In this document: positions 1-7,461 of the stretch, piece after piece
Numbering within the stretch: the stretch's first letter is position 1
Layout of the letters: every line of letters begins with the position of its first letter
Assembly: GCA_029554865.1 (NCBI GenBank)
Contig: JAKPUX010000360.1
Coordinates: 1 to 32,720, forward strand
Length of the DNA stretch: 32,720 bases
Reading direction: 5' to 3'
Source of the DNA: a bacterium
GTDB lineage: Bacteria; Zhuqueibacterota; Zhuqueibacteria; Residuimicrobiales; Residuimicrobiaceae
Translations under genes and position numbers: made by a program
The notes under the pieces: model-generated
Told to the model about the DNA's origin: nothing
Database searches by the model: none
The model's input: only the letters and a program-made list of their open reading frames with translations

Positions 1-2
1 TG

Positions 3-356
3 ATCGAGGTGGTGACCATCGAGACCTTTTCCGCCTTGCTGCGCAAAAAGCTGAGCTGGAGCGCCATCGCAGAGGCCGCTCCGGCCATCGAGGAGGATCA
101 TCTCAGCCTCGGCAGTTATCCCAATCCCTGCAACGGCCGCACCACACTCGACGTCACCCTGGCGCAGGCCGTAACAGTCCGGCTGCAAATCTTTGACCTG
201 CTCGGCCGGGAGATGGCCCGCCTCGCCGACGGCCCCTTGCCGGCCGGTCCGCACCGCTTCACCCTTGATGCCGCCGTTTGGCCCAGCGGTATCTATTGGG
301 CGCGCCTCACTGCGGGTGCGCAGCAGCAGACCCTGAAACTACTCCTCGCTCGCTAG
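3..356 (+). CDS. C-terminal end of a T9SS-secreted protein (partial)
   Basis: The reading frame is open to the left edge, so the gene begins outside the window and only its last ~117 residues are visible. The body here is short; the rest is a type A T9SS sorting tail: a 'SYPNPCNGRTTLDV' segment, a 'LQIFDLLGREMARL' strand and a terminal 'LKLLLAR'. In the family this Ig-like tail directs export across the outer membrane through PorV/PorU. The usual Phe of 'NPFN' is Cys here, a small deviation. The function of the missing N-terminal part cannot be read. It ends 9 bases before the next start on the same strand. Confidence 0.8.
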   Translation: MEVVTIETFSALLRKKLSWSAIAEAAPAIEEDHLSLGSYPNPCNGRTTLDVTLAQAVTVRLQIFDLLGREMARLADGPLPAGPHRFTLDAAVWPSGIYWARLTAGAQQQTLKLLLAR

Positions 357-365
357 GCAGGGCGC

Positions 366-708
366 ATGGACAAACGCGCGCAAGCTCTCGACGGCCTGCG
401 GGGCCTGGCCGTCATCGGCATGATCCTCTCCGGCCAGGTCCCCTGCTCCGGACCATCCGCCCTTCACCCGCCAGCTGACCCTCAATCTGGCGGGAAATGG
501 TTTGCTTTTGTCCGCGATTTATCTTATCGTAAAGCTGCCCGCCGGCCACCTGGTAATGCCCTTGCTTGCCCTCGCCTCGCTGAGGGTTTTGCTCCACGGC
601 ATGCTGAGCCATCCCGGATTTGGCTTGTTGAAGGGTGCGATCGTCACCCTGCTGGCCGCACTCGCGACCACATTCCTGACCCGCAGGCAAATTTTCTGGA
701 AAAGCTGA
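366..708 (+). pseudogene. Remnant of a DUF5009/HGSNAT-like membrane acyltransferase (internal deletion plus frameshift)
   Basis: The start frame gives 'MDKRAQALDGLRGLAVIGMI' followed by LSGQVP, which looks like the N-terminus and first membrane helix of DUF5009/heparan-alpha-glucosaminide N-acetyltransferase-like proteins. Around 450-470 that frame loses sense, and a second frame carries a hydrophobic stretch (LNLAGNGLLLSAIYLIVKL, then further helices) ending 'LTRRQIFWKS' at 708, which reads like the C-terminal helices of such a protein. Intact relatives have roughly 350 residues or more; here only about 115 codons remain and the ends sit in different frames. I infer a large internal deletion with a frame change. 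The stop overlaps the ribosome binding site of the next gene. The family assignment is from memory and could be another multi-helix acyltransferase. Confidence 0.5.
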
Positions 709-714
709 AAGGAG
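708..714 (+). promoter_or_regulatory. Strong ribosome binding site for the GHL10 gene
   Basis: AAAGGAG lies 4 bases before the ATG at 719 and fixes that start. It is close to the ideal anti-16S complement, which argues against a typical Bacteroidota host, where Shine-Dalgarno sites are rare. Confidence 0.75.
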
Positions 715-718
715 ATCC

Positions 719-1855
719 ATGCGTCCCCTCCCCCTGCTGCTCTGTCTGACCCTCCTGCTGCCGGCAGCCGGCCTCGAGCAGGAGCCCCAGGCACCGCCGC
801 CCGAACTGCGCGGGGTCTGGCTGACCGATGTCGACAGCAAGGTGCTCTTCAGCCGCAAACGCATCGCCGAGGCGATGACATTCCTCGCTGCCCACCACTT
901 TAATGTGGTCTTTCCAGTGGTCTGGAACCAGGGCTACACCCTCTATCCCAGCGCGATCATGGACTCCCTCTTCGGCATCCCCATCGATCCGGCCCACCGC
1001 GGACGCGATCCTCTCGCTGAACTGATCGAGGAGGCGCATCGCCATGGCCTCAAGGTGATCCCCTGGTTCGAATACGGCTTCTCCTCCTCCCACAGAGCCC
1101 AGGGCGGCCATCTCCTGGCCGCCAAACCCCACTGGGCCGCCCGCGACCGCGCCGGCAAACTGCTGACCAAGAACGGTTTCGAATGGATGAATCCCTACCA
1201 TCCCGAGGTTCAGGAATTCCTCGCCGGCCTGGTGCTGGAGGTGGCGGCCCGCTATGATGTCGATGGCATTCAGGGCGATGACCGTCTGCCCGCACAGCCC
1301 AGCGAAGGCGGCTATGAAAGCTACACCGACAGCCTCTATCGCAGCCGGCACGAGGACGCGGCGCCGCCCGCCGATCACCGCGATCCGGAGTGGCTGCGCT
1401 GGCGCGCCGATCTGCTCAACGCCTTTGCCTGCCGCCTTTACCGGCAGGTCAAGGCCGTCGATTCCACTCTGATCGTCTCCTGGTCCCCCTCGATTTACCC
1501 CTTCAGCTATGAGGAGTATCTCCAGGACTGGCCGGCATGGATCAAGGGCGGCTATGCCGATCTGGTGCTGCCGCAGGTCTACCGCTATGATCTGGAGGCC
1601 TATCGCAGCGCCCTGCTGGAGACGCGGGCGGTGGCGCCGCCCGAAGCCGGCGGGCGCATCTATCCGGGCATACTGATCAAGCTGGGCAAATATCTCATCG
1701 ATCCCGACTATCTGCTCGAAGCCATCCGGCTCAACCGCGAGCTGGGCTACCGGGGCGAGGTCTTTTTTTTCTACGAGGGACTGCGCAAGCAGGGTGGCAA
1801 GCTGGCCAGGCTGCTGCTGGAGGGACCCTACCGTGAGCCGGCCCGGCCCTTTTAA
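719..1855 (+). CDS. Exported GHL10/DUF187-type glycoside hydrolase-like protein
   Basis: 378 residues. A signal peptide (MRPLPLLLCLTLLLPAAG) is followed by 'ELRGVWLTDVDS', the typical opening of the GHL10 (PF02638) TIM-barrel family. Further family marks are 'NVVFPVVWNQGYTLYPS', 'HGLKVIPWFEYGF', 'NPYHPEVQEFL' and 'YDVDGIQGDDR', the last carrying the acidic residues at the usual active-site strand. A characterised relative, E. coli DigH/YddW, cleaves denuded peptidoglycan glycan strands; the substrate here is not known. Unlike the second GHL10 protein in the window it has no T9SS tail, so it is probably periplasmic. It leads the run of cytoplasmic sugar genes, which suggests it supplies them with oligosaccharides. 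Exact catalytic role is inferred. Confidence 0.85.
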   Translation: MRPLPLLLCLTLLLPAAGLEQEPQAPPPELRGVWLTDVDSKVLFSRKRIAEAMTFLAAHHFNVVFPVVWNQGYTLYPSAIMDSLFGIPIDPAHRGRDPLAELIEEAHRHGLKVIPWFEYGFSSSHRAQGGHLLAAKPHWAARDRAGKLLTKNGFEWMNPYHPEVQEFLAGLVLEVAARYDVDGIQGDDRLPAQPSEGGYESYTDSLYRSRHEDAAPPADHRDPEWLRWRADLLNAFACRLYRQVKAVDSTLIVSWSPSIYPFSYEEYLQDWPAWIKGGYADLVLPQVYRYDLEAYRSALLETRAVAPPEAGGRIYPGILIKLGKYLIDPDYLLEAIRLNRELGYRGEVFFFYEGLRKQGGKLARLLLEGPYREPARPF

Positions 1856-1921
1856 GCCTGCGCCGCCCCGATCACTTATAAATCGACCAAGCCTGTAGCA
1901 AGATCGAGAGGACGATTCCGG

Positions 1922-3787
1922 TTGCACATTCTGCAGAGTGACATCTTTATCGCCGGAGGGGGACTCGGAGGCTGCGCCGCCGCCCTGCGCGCCGCAGAGT
2001 GGGGCTGCACCGTCATCCTCGCCGAAGCATGTGACTGGATCGGCGGCCAGGCGGTCAGTCAGGGGGTCTCGGCCCTCGATGAGCACGAATGGATAGAAAC
2101 CTTTGGCGGCACGGCCTCCTACTATCGCTTTCGCAGTGCCATCCGCCGCCACTACCGGAGCCTCGCCCTGCAGGACAAGGACAACCCTCACTTCAATCCC
2201 GGCGGCTGCTGGGTGAGCCGCCTCGCTTTCGAGCCCCCGGTCGGTCTGGCTGTGCTGCAGGGGATGCTGGCCCCCTACCTCCGCACTGGTCAGGTTCAGC
2301 TCTTGACCCGTCATGGTTTGCGCCGGGCGAGAGTGGAACGTGAGCGCATCAGAGAGGTGATTCTGGCGCCGGAGGAGGGCGGTGCGGAACTGGCCTGCCG
2401 CTCCGCCTGCTATATCGACGCCAGTGAGCTCGGGGATCTCTTGCCGCTTGCGGGAGTGCCCGTTGTCACCGGCGCCGAGGCGCGCAGCGATACCGGCGAA
2501 CCGCACGCCCCGGCGGAGGCTCATCCGGAGTGGATGCAATCCTTCACCTTCCCCTTCATCGTCGCCTTTTGTCCCGGCGAGAATCACACGATTCCCAAAC
2601 CGCCGGGCTATGAGGAGAACCGGCTGCATCAGCCCTACAGCCTGGCTGCGGGCAAAGGGGCACAGGGGCGCCCGCTGATCTACCGCGTGTTCGCGCAGAC
2701 CCCCGGCACACCGGGCAGTTTTTGGACCTACCGCCGTCTCATCGAAGCGGAAAAATTCCGGCCGGAGATCTATCCCCACGACCTGAGCCTGATCAACTGG
2801 CACAGCAACGATTACCGCGGGGCGCCGCTCGTCGGCGTCAGTGCGGCGGCGCGCCGGCAGGCCCTGGCCGGGGCGCGGGCGCTCAGCCTCGGCTTTCTCT
2901 ACTGGCTGCAGACCGAGGCCCCGCGCGACGAGGGGGGCCTGGGTTATCCTGAACTCCAGCTGCGGCCGGAGCTGATGGGGAGCGCCGACGGACTGGCGCA
3001 GTTTCCCTATATCCGCGAGTCGCGGCGCATCGCCGCCCTGACGCGGCTCTGCGAGCAGGATATTGCTGCTGAGATGCAGCCGCACGCCCGCGCCCGACTT
3101 TTCAGTGACAGCGTGGCCATCGGCAATTACTGGATCGACATCCACAAAAGCGGCGGCGAGGAGGCGGATCTCTTCAGCGACACCCGCCCTTTCCAGATCC
3201 CGCTGGGGGCGCTGCTGCCGCAGGGATGCACAAATCTCATCGCCGGCGCCAAGAACATCGGCACCACCCATATCACCAACGGGGCCTGCCGCCTCCATCC
3301 GGTGGAATGGGCGATAGGCGAGGCGGCCGGCGCGCTGGCGGCCGAATCGCTGCGCCGGCAGTGCACCCCTGTGGAGATTCACGCCCGGCCGGCGGCGCGG
3401 CTCGCCCTGCAGCTGCGCATGGCCGAATCGGGCACCCCCCTCTTCTGGTTCATCGATGTCGGCCAGACCCACCCCGCTTTCGCTGCGCTGCAGTGGCTGG
3501 CGGTCGCCGGCATCATCACAGCGGAGCCGGAGAGCCTCCTCTTCAATCCCGAGGCGCAGCTCGATGCGGAAACCGCCTCGGCCTGGCTGGAGGCCGCAGG
3601 GGAGTGGTGGGGCATCAGGCAGCGGGTGTGGCCCCGCGCCGCGGCGAAAGCCGAACGCCCCTGGCATCCCCTGGCGGCCCTGGCACAGGATGGCAGCCAA
3701 AAGGACATGACCCGGGCCCGCTTCGCCCTCGCACTCTTCGAGTCCATCAAGGGACTCCTTCACTCCTTACATGAGGCACACGCATGA
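1922..3787 (+). CDS. FAD-dependent oxidoreductase (FAD_oxidored family) with C-terminal SLH-like segment
   Basis: 621 residues. A dinucleotide-binding fold opens the protein: 'DIFIAGGGLGGCAAALRAA' (about residues 8-26) with the ribose-binding Glu at 36, then 'DWIGGQAVSQGVSA'. The end of the flavin domain shows 'NLIAGAKNIGTTHITNGACR' and 'HPVEWAIGEAAG', typical of PF12831 FAD-dependent oxidoreductases that co-occur with glycan-degradation genes. After it, residues ~515-560 ('HPAFAALQWLAVAGIITAEP') resemble one S-layer-homology repeat. No export signal is seen. TTG at 1922 is the chosen start because GAGAGGAC lies just upstream and the FAD motif begins seven residues later; no ATG or GTG fits. 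The stop overlaps the next start by 4 bases. The substrate is unknown; oxidation of a sugar or sugar-derived ring is a guess. Confidence 0.85.
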   Translation: MHILQSDIFIAGGGLGGCAAALRAAEWGCTVILAEACDWIGGQAVSQGVSALDEHEWIETFGGTASYYRFRSAIRRHYRSLALQDKDNPHFNPGGCWVSRLAFEPPVGLAVLQGMLAPYLRTGQVQLLTRHGLRRARVERERIREVILAPEEGGAELACRSACYIDASELGDLLPLAGVPVVTGAEARSDTGEPHAPAEAHPEWMQSFTFPFIVAFCPGENHTIPKPPGYEENRLHQPYSLAAGKGAQGRPLIYRVFAQTPGTPGSFWTYRRLIEAEKFRPEIYPHDLSLINWHSNDYRGAPLVGVSAAARRQALAGARALSLGFLYWLQTEAPRDEGGLGYPELQLRPELMGSADGLAQFPYIRESRRIAALTRLCEQDIAAEMQPHARARLFSDSVAIGNYWIDIHKSGGEEADLFSDTRPFQIPLGALLPQGCTNLIAGAKNIGTTHITNGACRLHPVEWAIGEAAGALAAESLRRQCTPVEIHARPAARLALQLRMAESGTPLFWFIDVGQTHPAFAALQWLAVAGIITAEPESLLFNPEAQLDAETASAWLEAAGEWWGIRQRVWPRAAAKAERPWHPLAALAQDGSQKDMTRARFALALFESIKGLLHSLHEAHA

Positions 3788-5271
3788 TCGCCACCTTGCA
3801 GCTCATCGGCTTCCTCGTCGTTTTCGTTGTCCTGGCCTTGCTGATGTTCTTCCGCAAGCTGCCCGCCCTCATCGCCCTGCCGCTCATGGCTGTGCTGACG
3901 GCTCTCCTCGGCGGGGTCCGGGGAGCCGATCTGCTCCATCACGTCATCGGCGGCGGCGCCGTGCGCCTGCACACCGCCTACACCGTGGCCATCTTCGGCG
4001 GCATGCTCAGCTTCCTGCTGCAGAAATCGGGGGTGGCCGAGCAGCTGATCAAGAATGGCGCTGAATTGGCCGGCGACCGCCCCTGGAGCGTCGGTCTGAT
4101 CATGCTTTTGCTCATTGCCATGCTCTTCACCACCCTGGGCGGCCTTGGCGCCATCATCATGGTGGCGACCATCGTCCTGCCGATCATGGCCTCGGTCGGC
4201 TTCAGCAGCCTCACCATCGCCGGCATCTTCCTCATCGGCATCAACCTGGGCGGCATCCTCAATCCCGGCAACTGGGCCCTTTATATTGACGTCCTCAAGC
4301 TGGATATTCCCACCATCCGCAGTTTCGCCCTGGTGCTCTTCGCGATCTGCCTGCTCATGGCCCTGGCTTTTCTCACCCTCGAGCTGCGCCGTGAGGGGCA
4401 CAAGCTGGAGCTCAAAAAACCACTCCGCTACGGCCTTCTCATTGCCGTGTGCACTATATTCCTGGGCTGGGGCTGGCAGCAGCTGCAGCCGCTGACGGTT
4501 TGGAAATTTATCTGGCGCACCATCGGCGCCGGCTTCCGCTCGACCCTGCTCCTGGCGGCGCTGCTGCTGGCCGGCCGCATCCTCTTCGACCTCGCCCGCA
4601 AGTGGAGCGGCCGCGAGCGCCACATGAGCCGCATCGTCTGGTATGCCTATCTCACCCCGGTGGTCCCGCTGCTGCTGATCCTGATCTTTAAAATCCACTT
4701 CGTCACCGCCTTTATTGCCGGACTTTTCTACGGCTTTGTCGTCACCTGGCGCAAGGGCAGTATCAACATGCTCAGCCAGGCGATCATCGAGGGCGGGGCC
4801 AGCGTCATGCCGGCGGTGGTGCTGATGATGGGAATCGGGATGCTCCTCACGGCCATCATCGGTCCCGGCGGCGACTGGAGCGCCCTCAATGGCGGGGCGG
4901 AGTGGCCGGTGCTTGCCTTTCTCAAACCGGTGATGGTCGAGATCATCCCCTCCTCCCCCTGGCTCTATGTGCTGGTCTTCACCCTGCTGGCCCCCCTCTC
5001 GCTCTATCGCGGCCCCCTCAACGTCTGGGGTATGGGCTACGGCATGGCGGCGATCATGCTCGCTTCCGGCGCCCTGCCGGCCGCGGCCATCATGGGACTG
5101 CTGATTTCCGTCGGCCAGATCCAGGGCATCTGCGACCCGACCAACACCCAGAACGTCTGGATCGCCAACGAGCTCCATCTCGACGTCCAGGAGATCCTCT
5201 GGCGCACCCTGCCCTATGTCTGGGTGGTCTCCGCCCTGGGATTGACGGCGGCCGCATTTCTCTTCTTCTGA
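3784..5271 (+). CDS. Multi-pass membrane permease, ion-transporter (CitMHS/GntP/DUF401-like) superfamily
   Basis: 495 residues, almost entirely hydrophobic, with about 11-13 predicted membrane helices and no signal peptide. Features of the ion-transporter superfamily include the early 'RKLPALIALPLMAVLTALLG' segment, two related halves, and polar re-entrant-like stretches: 'TTLGGLGAIIMVATIVLP' in the first half and 'GICDPTNTQNVWIANEL' near the end. Members move organic acids or sugar acids with protons or sodium. Start ATG 3784 overlaps the upstream stop (ATGA), so translation is probably coupled to the FAD oxidoreductase. Its position between an oxidoreductase and a hydantoinase-type ATPase suggests uptake of a carboxylated or cyclic-amide substrate, but specificity cannot be read from the sequence. 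Confidence 0.8.
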   Translation: MIATLQLIGFLVVFVVLALLMFFRKLPALIALPLMAVLTALLGGVRGADLLHHVIGGGAVRLHTAYTVAIFGGMLSFLLQKSGVAEQLIKNGAELAGDRPWSVGLIMLLLIAMLFTTLGGLGAIIMVATIVLPIMASVGFSSLTIAGIFLIGINLGGILNPGNWALYIDVLKLDIPTIRSFALVLFAICLLMALAFLTLELRREGHKLELKKPLRYGLLIAVCTIFLGWGWQQLQPLTVWKFIWRTIGAGFRSTLLLAALLLAGRILFDLARKWSGRERHMSRIVWYAYLTPVVPLLLILIFKIHFVTAFIAGLFYGFVVTWRKGSINMLSQAIIEGGASVMPAVVLMMGIGMLLTAIIGPGGDWSALNGGAEWPVLAFLKPVMVEIIPSSPWLYVLVFTLLAPLSLYRGPLNVWGMGYGMAAIMLASGALPAAAIMGLLISVGQIQGICDPTNTQNVWIANELHLDVQEILWRTLPYVWVVSALGLTAAAFLFF

Positions 5272-5285
5272 AAAAGGTCAAGCCC

Positions 5286-7436
5286 ATGCAGCGTGTGATC
5301 AAGATCGGAATCGATGTCGGCGGCACCTTCACCCACGCAGTGGCGGTGAATGCGGTGCGCCACGCCATCATCGCCAAGAGCTGCGTGCCCACCACCCACA
5401 CCGCCGCCGAGGGGGTGGCGCGGGGGGTGGTCGAGGCGATGGAAAAACTGCTCGAGGCGGGCAGCATCGCCGCCGAAGAGGTGGTGCTGATCGCCCACAG
5501 CACCACCCAGGCCACCAATGCCCTGCTCGAAGGGGATGTCGCCCAGGTGGGTGTGATCGGTATGGCGAGCGGCATCGAGAGCGGCCGCGCCCGGCGCGAG
5601 ACCGACGTCGGCGATATCGAGCTTGCCCCCGGCAAGTTCATCCGCACCCGCCACCGCTTTCTTGACAGCAGCAGCATGACCGAAGAGCACATCCGCGCCC
5701 TCATCGGCGAACTGGTGGAGGAGGGCGCCGAGGTGGTCGTCGCCAGTGAATCCTTCGGAGTCGACCACCCCGAAAACGAGGAGCGGGTGGTCGCCGCGGC
5801 GGCGGCGATGGGGCTGCCGGCCAGTGCCGCCTCGATGATCTCGCAGCTCTACGGTCTGCGCATCCGCACCCGCACCGCGGTGATCAATGCCAGCATGCTG
5901 CCGCGCATGCTCGAAACCGCCAACAGCACCGAGCGGAGCGTGCGCGCCTCCGGCATCAACGCCCCGCTGATGGTCATGCGCAGCGATGGCGGGATCATGG
6001 AGATCGACGAGATGCGCCGCCGCCCCATCCTGACCATGCTCTCCGGCCCCGCCGCCGGCGTGGCGGCGGCCCTGATGTACGCCCGCATCTCGGACGGCAT
6101 CTTCATCGAAGTGGGAGGAACCAGCTCTGACATCTCGGCCATTCGCAACGGCCGGCCCCTGGTGCGCAGCGCTGTCGTCGGCGGCCACAAGCTCTATCTG
6201 CGCACCCTGGACGTCCGCACCGTCGGCATCGGCGGCGGCTCGATGCCCAGAATCGCCCGCAACCGCATCGTGGAGGTCGGCCCGCGCAGCGCCCATATCG
6301 CCGGACTCAAGTACCCCGCCTTCTCCGGGATACCCGAAGGAGCCAAGTTCGTGCAAAGGCTGGTGCAGCCCAAAGCGGGCGACCCCGACGACTATTTGCG
6401 CATCGAAATCGTGGGCGATGCGGAGGCCTATACCCTCACCCCCACCGAGGCGGCCAGCCATCTCGACCTGGTGCCGGAGGCCGGCTACGGACGCGGCAGC
6501 CGGCCGGCGGTCGGCCGCCTCTTCGCCTGGCTGGAAAAGGAGTGGGGCGAAGAGGGAATAAAGATCGCCACCCGCCTGCTCGACCTGGCTGCGGCCAAGG
6601 TGATGGCTGTGGTCGAGCAGCTGATCAGGGAGTACAGGATGGAGCGCAGCCTGGTGCAGCTGGTCGGCGGGGGCGGCGGCGCACCCGCCATCGTCCCATA
6701 TACCGCGCAGGCCATGCAGCTGCCCTACCAGATCGCCGAAAACTGCGAGGTGATCTCGGCCATCGGCGCCGCCCTCGGCATTATCCGCGACAGCGTCGAA
6801 CGCACCCTCATCAACCCGACGGCGGAGGACCTTCTCCGCCTGCGCAGCCAGGCGATCGCCTCGGTACAGCGCATGGGTGCCAGCCCTGATTCGATCGAGG
6901 TCACCATCGAGATCGACCGTCAGAGCAAGCGGGTCACCGCCACCGCCACCGGCGCCTCAGAACTGCGCGCGCGCGACCTCGGCCTCGAGCCCCTCAGCCC
7001 CGAAGCCCTGCACGCTCTGGCGGCCCGGGCTCTCGGCTGCGACCCGGAGGCAGTGACCGCGGCCGGTGGTACCCCCCTGCTCAATCTTTTTATGTGCCGC
7101 CGGATTTCCACCCGCCTCTGGGGGTTGATCCGCCGCGAACAGAAGGCTGTCCGCGTTCTTGACCAGGAGGGCATCATCCGCCTGCAATTGGCCGACGCCG
7201 ACTTTTGGCAGGGCACCATCGCCTCGGCCCGGAGCTTTATCGAGGAGGCCATCGAAAACCTCACCATCTATGGCGATGCCGGCGCCCTGCTCCCCGATCT
7301 CTTTCTCCTCATCGGACGGCGCATCATCGATCTCACCGGCGTGGCCGAAAAAGAACAGATCCTCGCCCTGGCCCGGATCGAAACCGAGAAATACGGCCCG
7401 GACGAGCCCCTTGTGGTGCTCGCCGCCGCGCGTTGA
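5286..7436 (+). CDS. Hydantoinase/oxoprolinase (HyuA-type) family ATPase
   Basis: 716 residues. The N-terminus has the acetate/sugar-kinase-like phosphate loop 'IGIDVGGTFTHAVAV' (residues 7-21), followed by 'HSTTQATNALLEG', 'LSGPAAGVAAA', 'IEVGGTSSDIS', 'VGIGGGSMPRI' and 'LVGGGGGAPAIV', all at family positions. Family members use ATP to open five-membered cyclic amides (5-oxoproline, hydantoins) or carboxylate ketones. HyuA normally works with a HyuB partner; none is present here, as in the stand-alone branch of the family. The start at 5286 is 14 bases after the permease stop and places the phosphate loop at the usual N-terminal position. A substrate link to amino-sugar genes (for example a sugar-derived lactam) is only inference. 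Confidence 0.87.
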   Translation: MQRVIKIGIDVGGTFTHAVAVNAVRHAIIAKSCVPTTHTAAEGVARGVVEAMEKLLEAGSIAAEEVVLIAHSTTQATNALLEGDVAQVGVIGMASGIESGRARRETDVGDIELAPGKFIRTRHRFLDSSSMTEEHIRALIGELVEEGAEVVVASESFGVDHPENEERVVAAAAAMGLPASAASMISQLYGLRIRTRTAVINASMLPRMLETANSTERSVRASGINAPLMVMRSDGGIMEIDEMRRRPILTMLSGPAAGVAAALMYARISDGIFIEVGGTSSDISAIRNGRPLVRSAVVGGHKLYLRTLDVRTVGIGGGSMPRIARNRIVEVGPRSAHIAGLKYPAFSGIPEGAKFVQRLVQPKAGDPDDYLRIEIVGDAEAYTLTPTEAASHLDLVPEAGYGRGSRPAVGRLFAWLEKEWGEEGIKIATRLLDLAAAKVMAVVEQLIREYRMERSLVQLVGGGGGAPAIVPYTAQAMQLPYQIAENCEVISAIGAALGIIRDSVERTLINPTAEDLLRLRSQAIASVQRMGASPDSIEVTIEIDRQSKRVTATATGASELRARDLGLEPLSPEALHALAARALGCDPEAVTAAGGTPLLNLFMCRRISTRLWGLIRREQKAVRVLDQEGIIRLQLADADFWQGTIASARSFIEEAIENLTIYGDAGALLPDLFLLIGRRIIDLTGVAEKEQILALARIETEKYGPDEPLVVLAAAR

Positions 7437-7461
7437 TGCATTTGCCCAAGGTCCGCTCTTT

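Noticed and set aside
1870..1885. TATAAA-like sequence before the FAD oxidoreductase as an internal promoter
   Set aside because: No acceptable -35 element lies 16-18 bases upstream, and the surrounding genes are spaced like one operon.
644..3763. A 1039-codon open frame on the minus strand opposite the GHL10 and FAD genes
   Set aside because: It has no recognisable motif, has low-complexity Gly/Ala/Arg-rich composition, and mirrors the codon bias of two clear genes on the other strand. Long antisense frames are expected in GC-rich DNA.
3760..5178. A 472-codon minus-strand frame rich in Asp, Glu, Gln and His opposite the permease
   Set aside because: The composition is exactly what hydrophobic membrane-protein codons give when read in reverse; it is a shadow of the permease.
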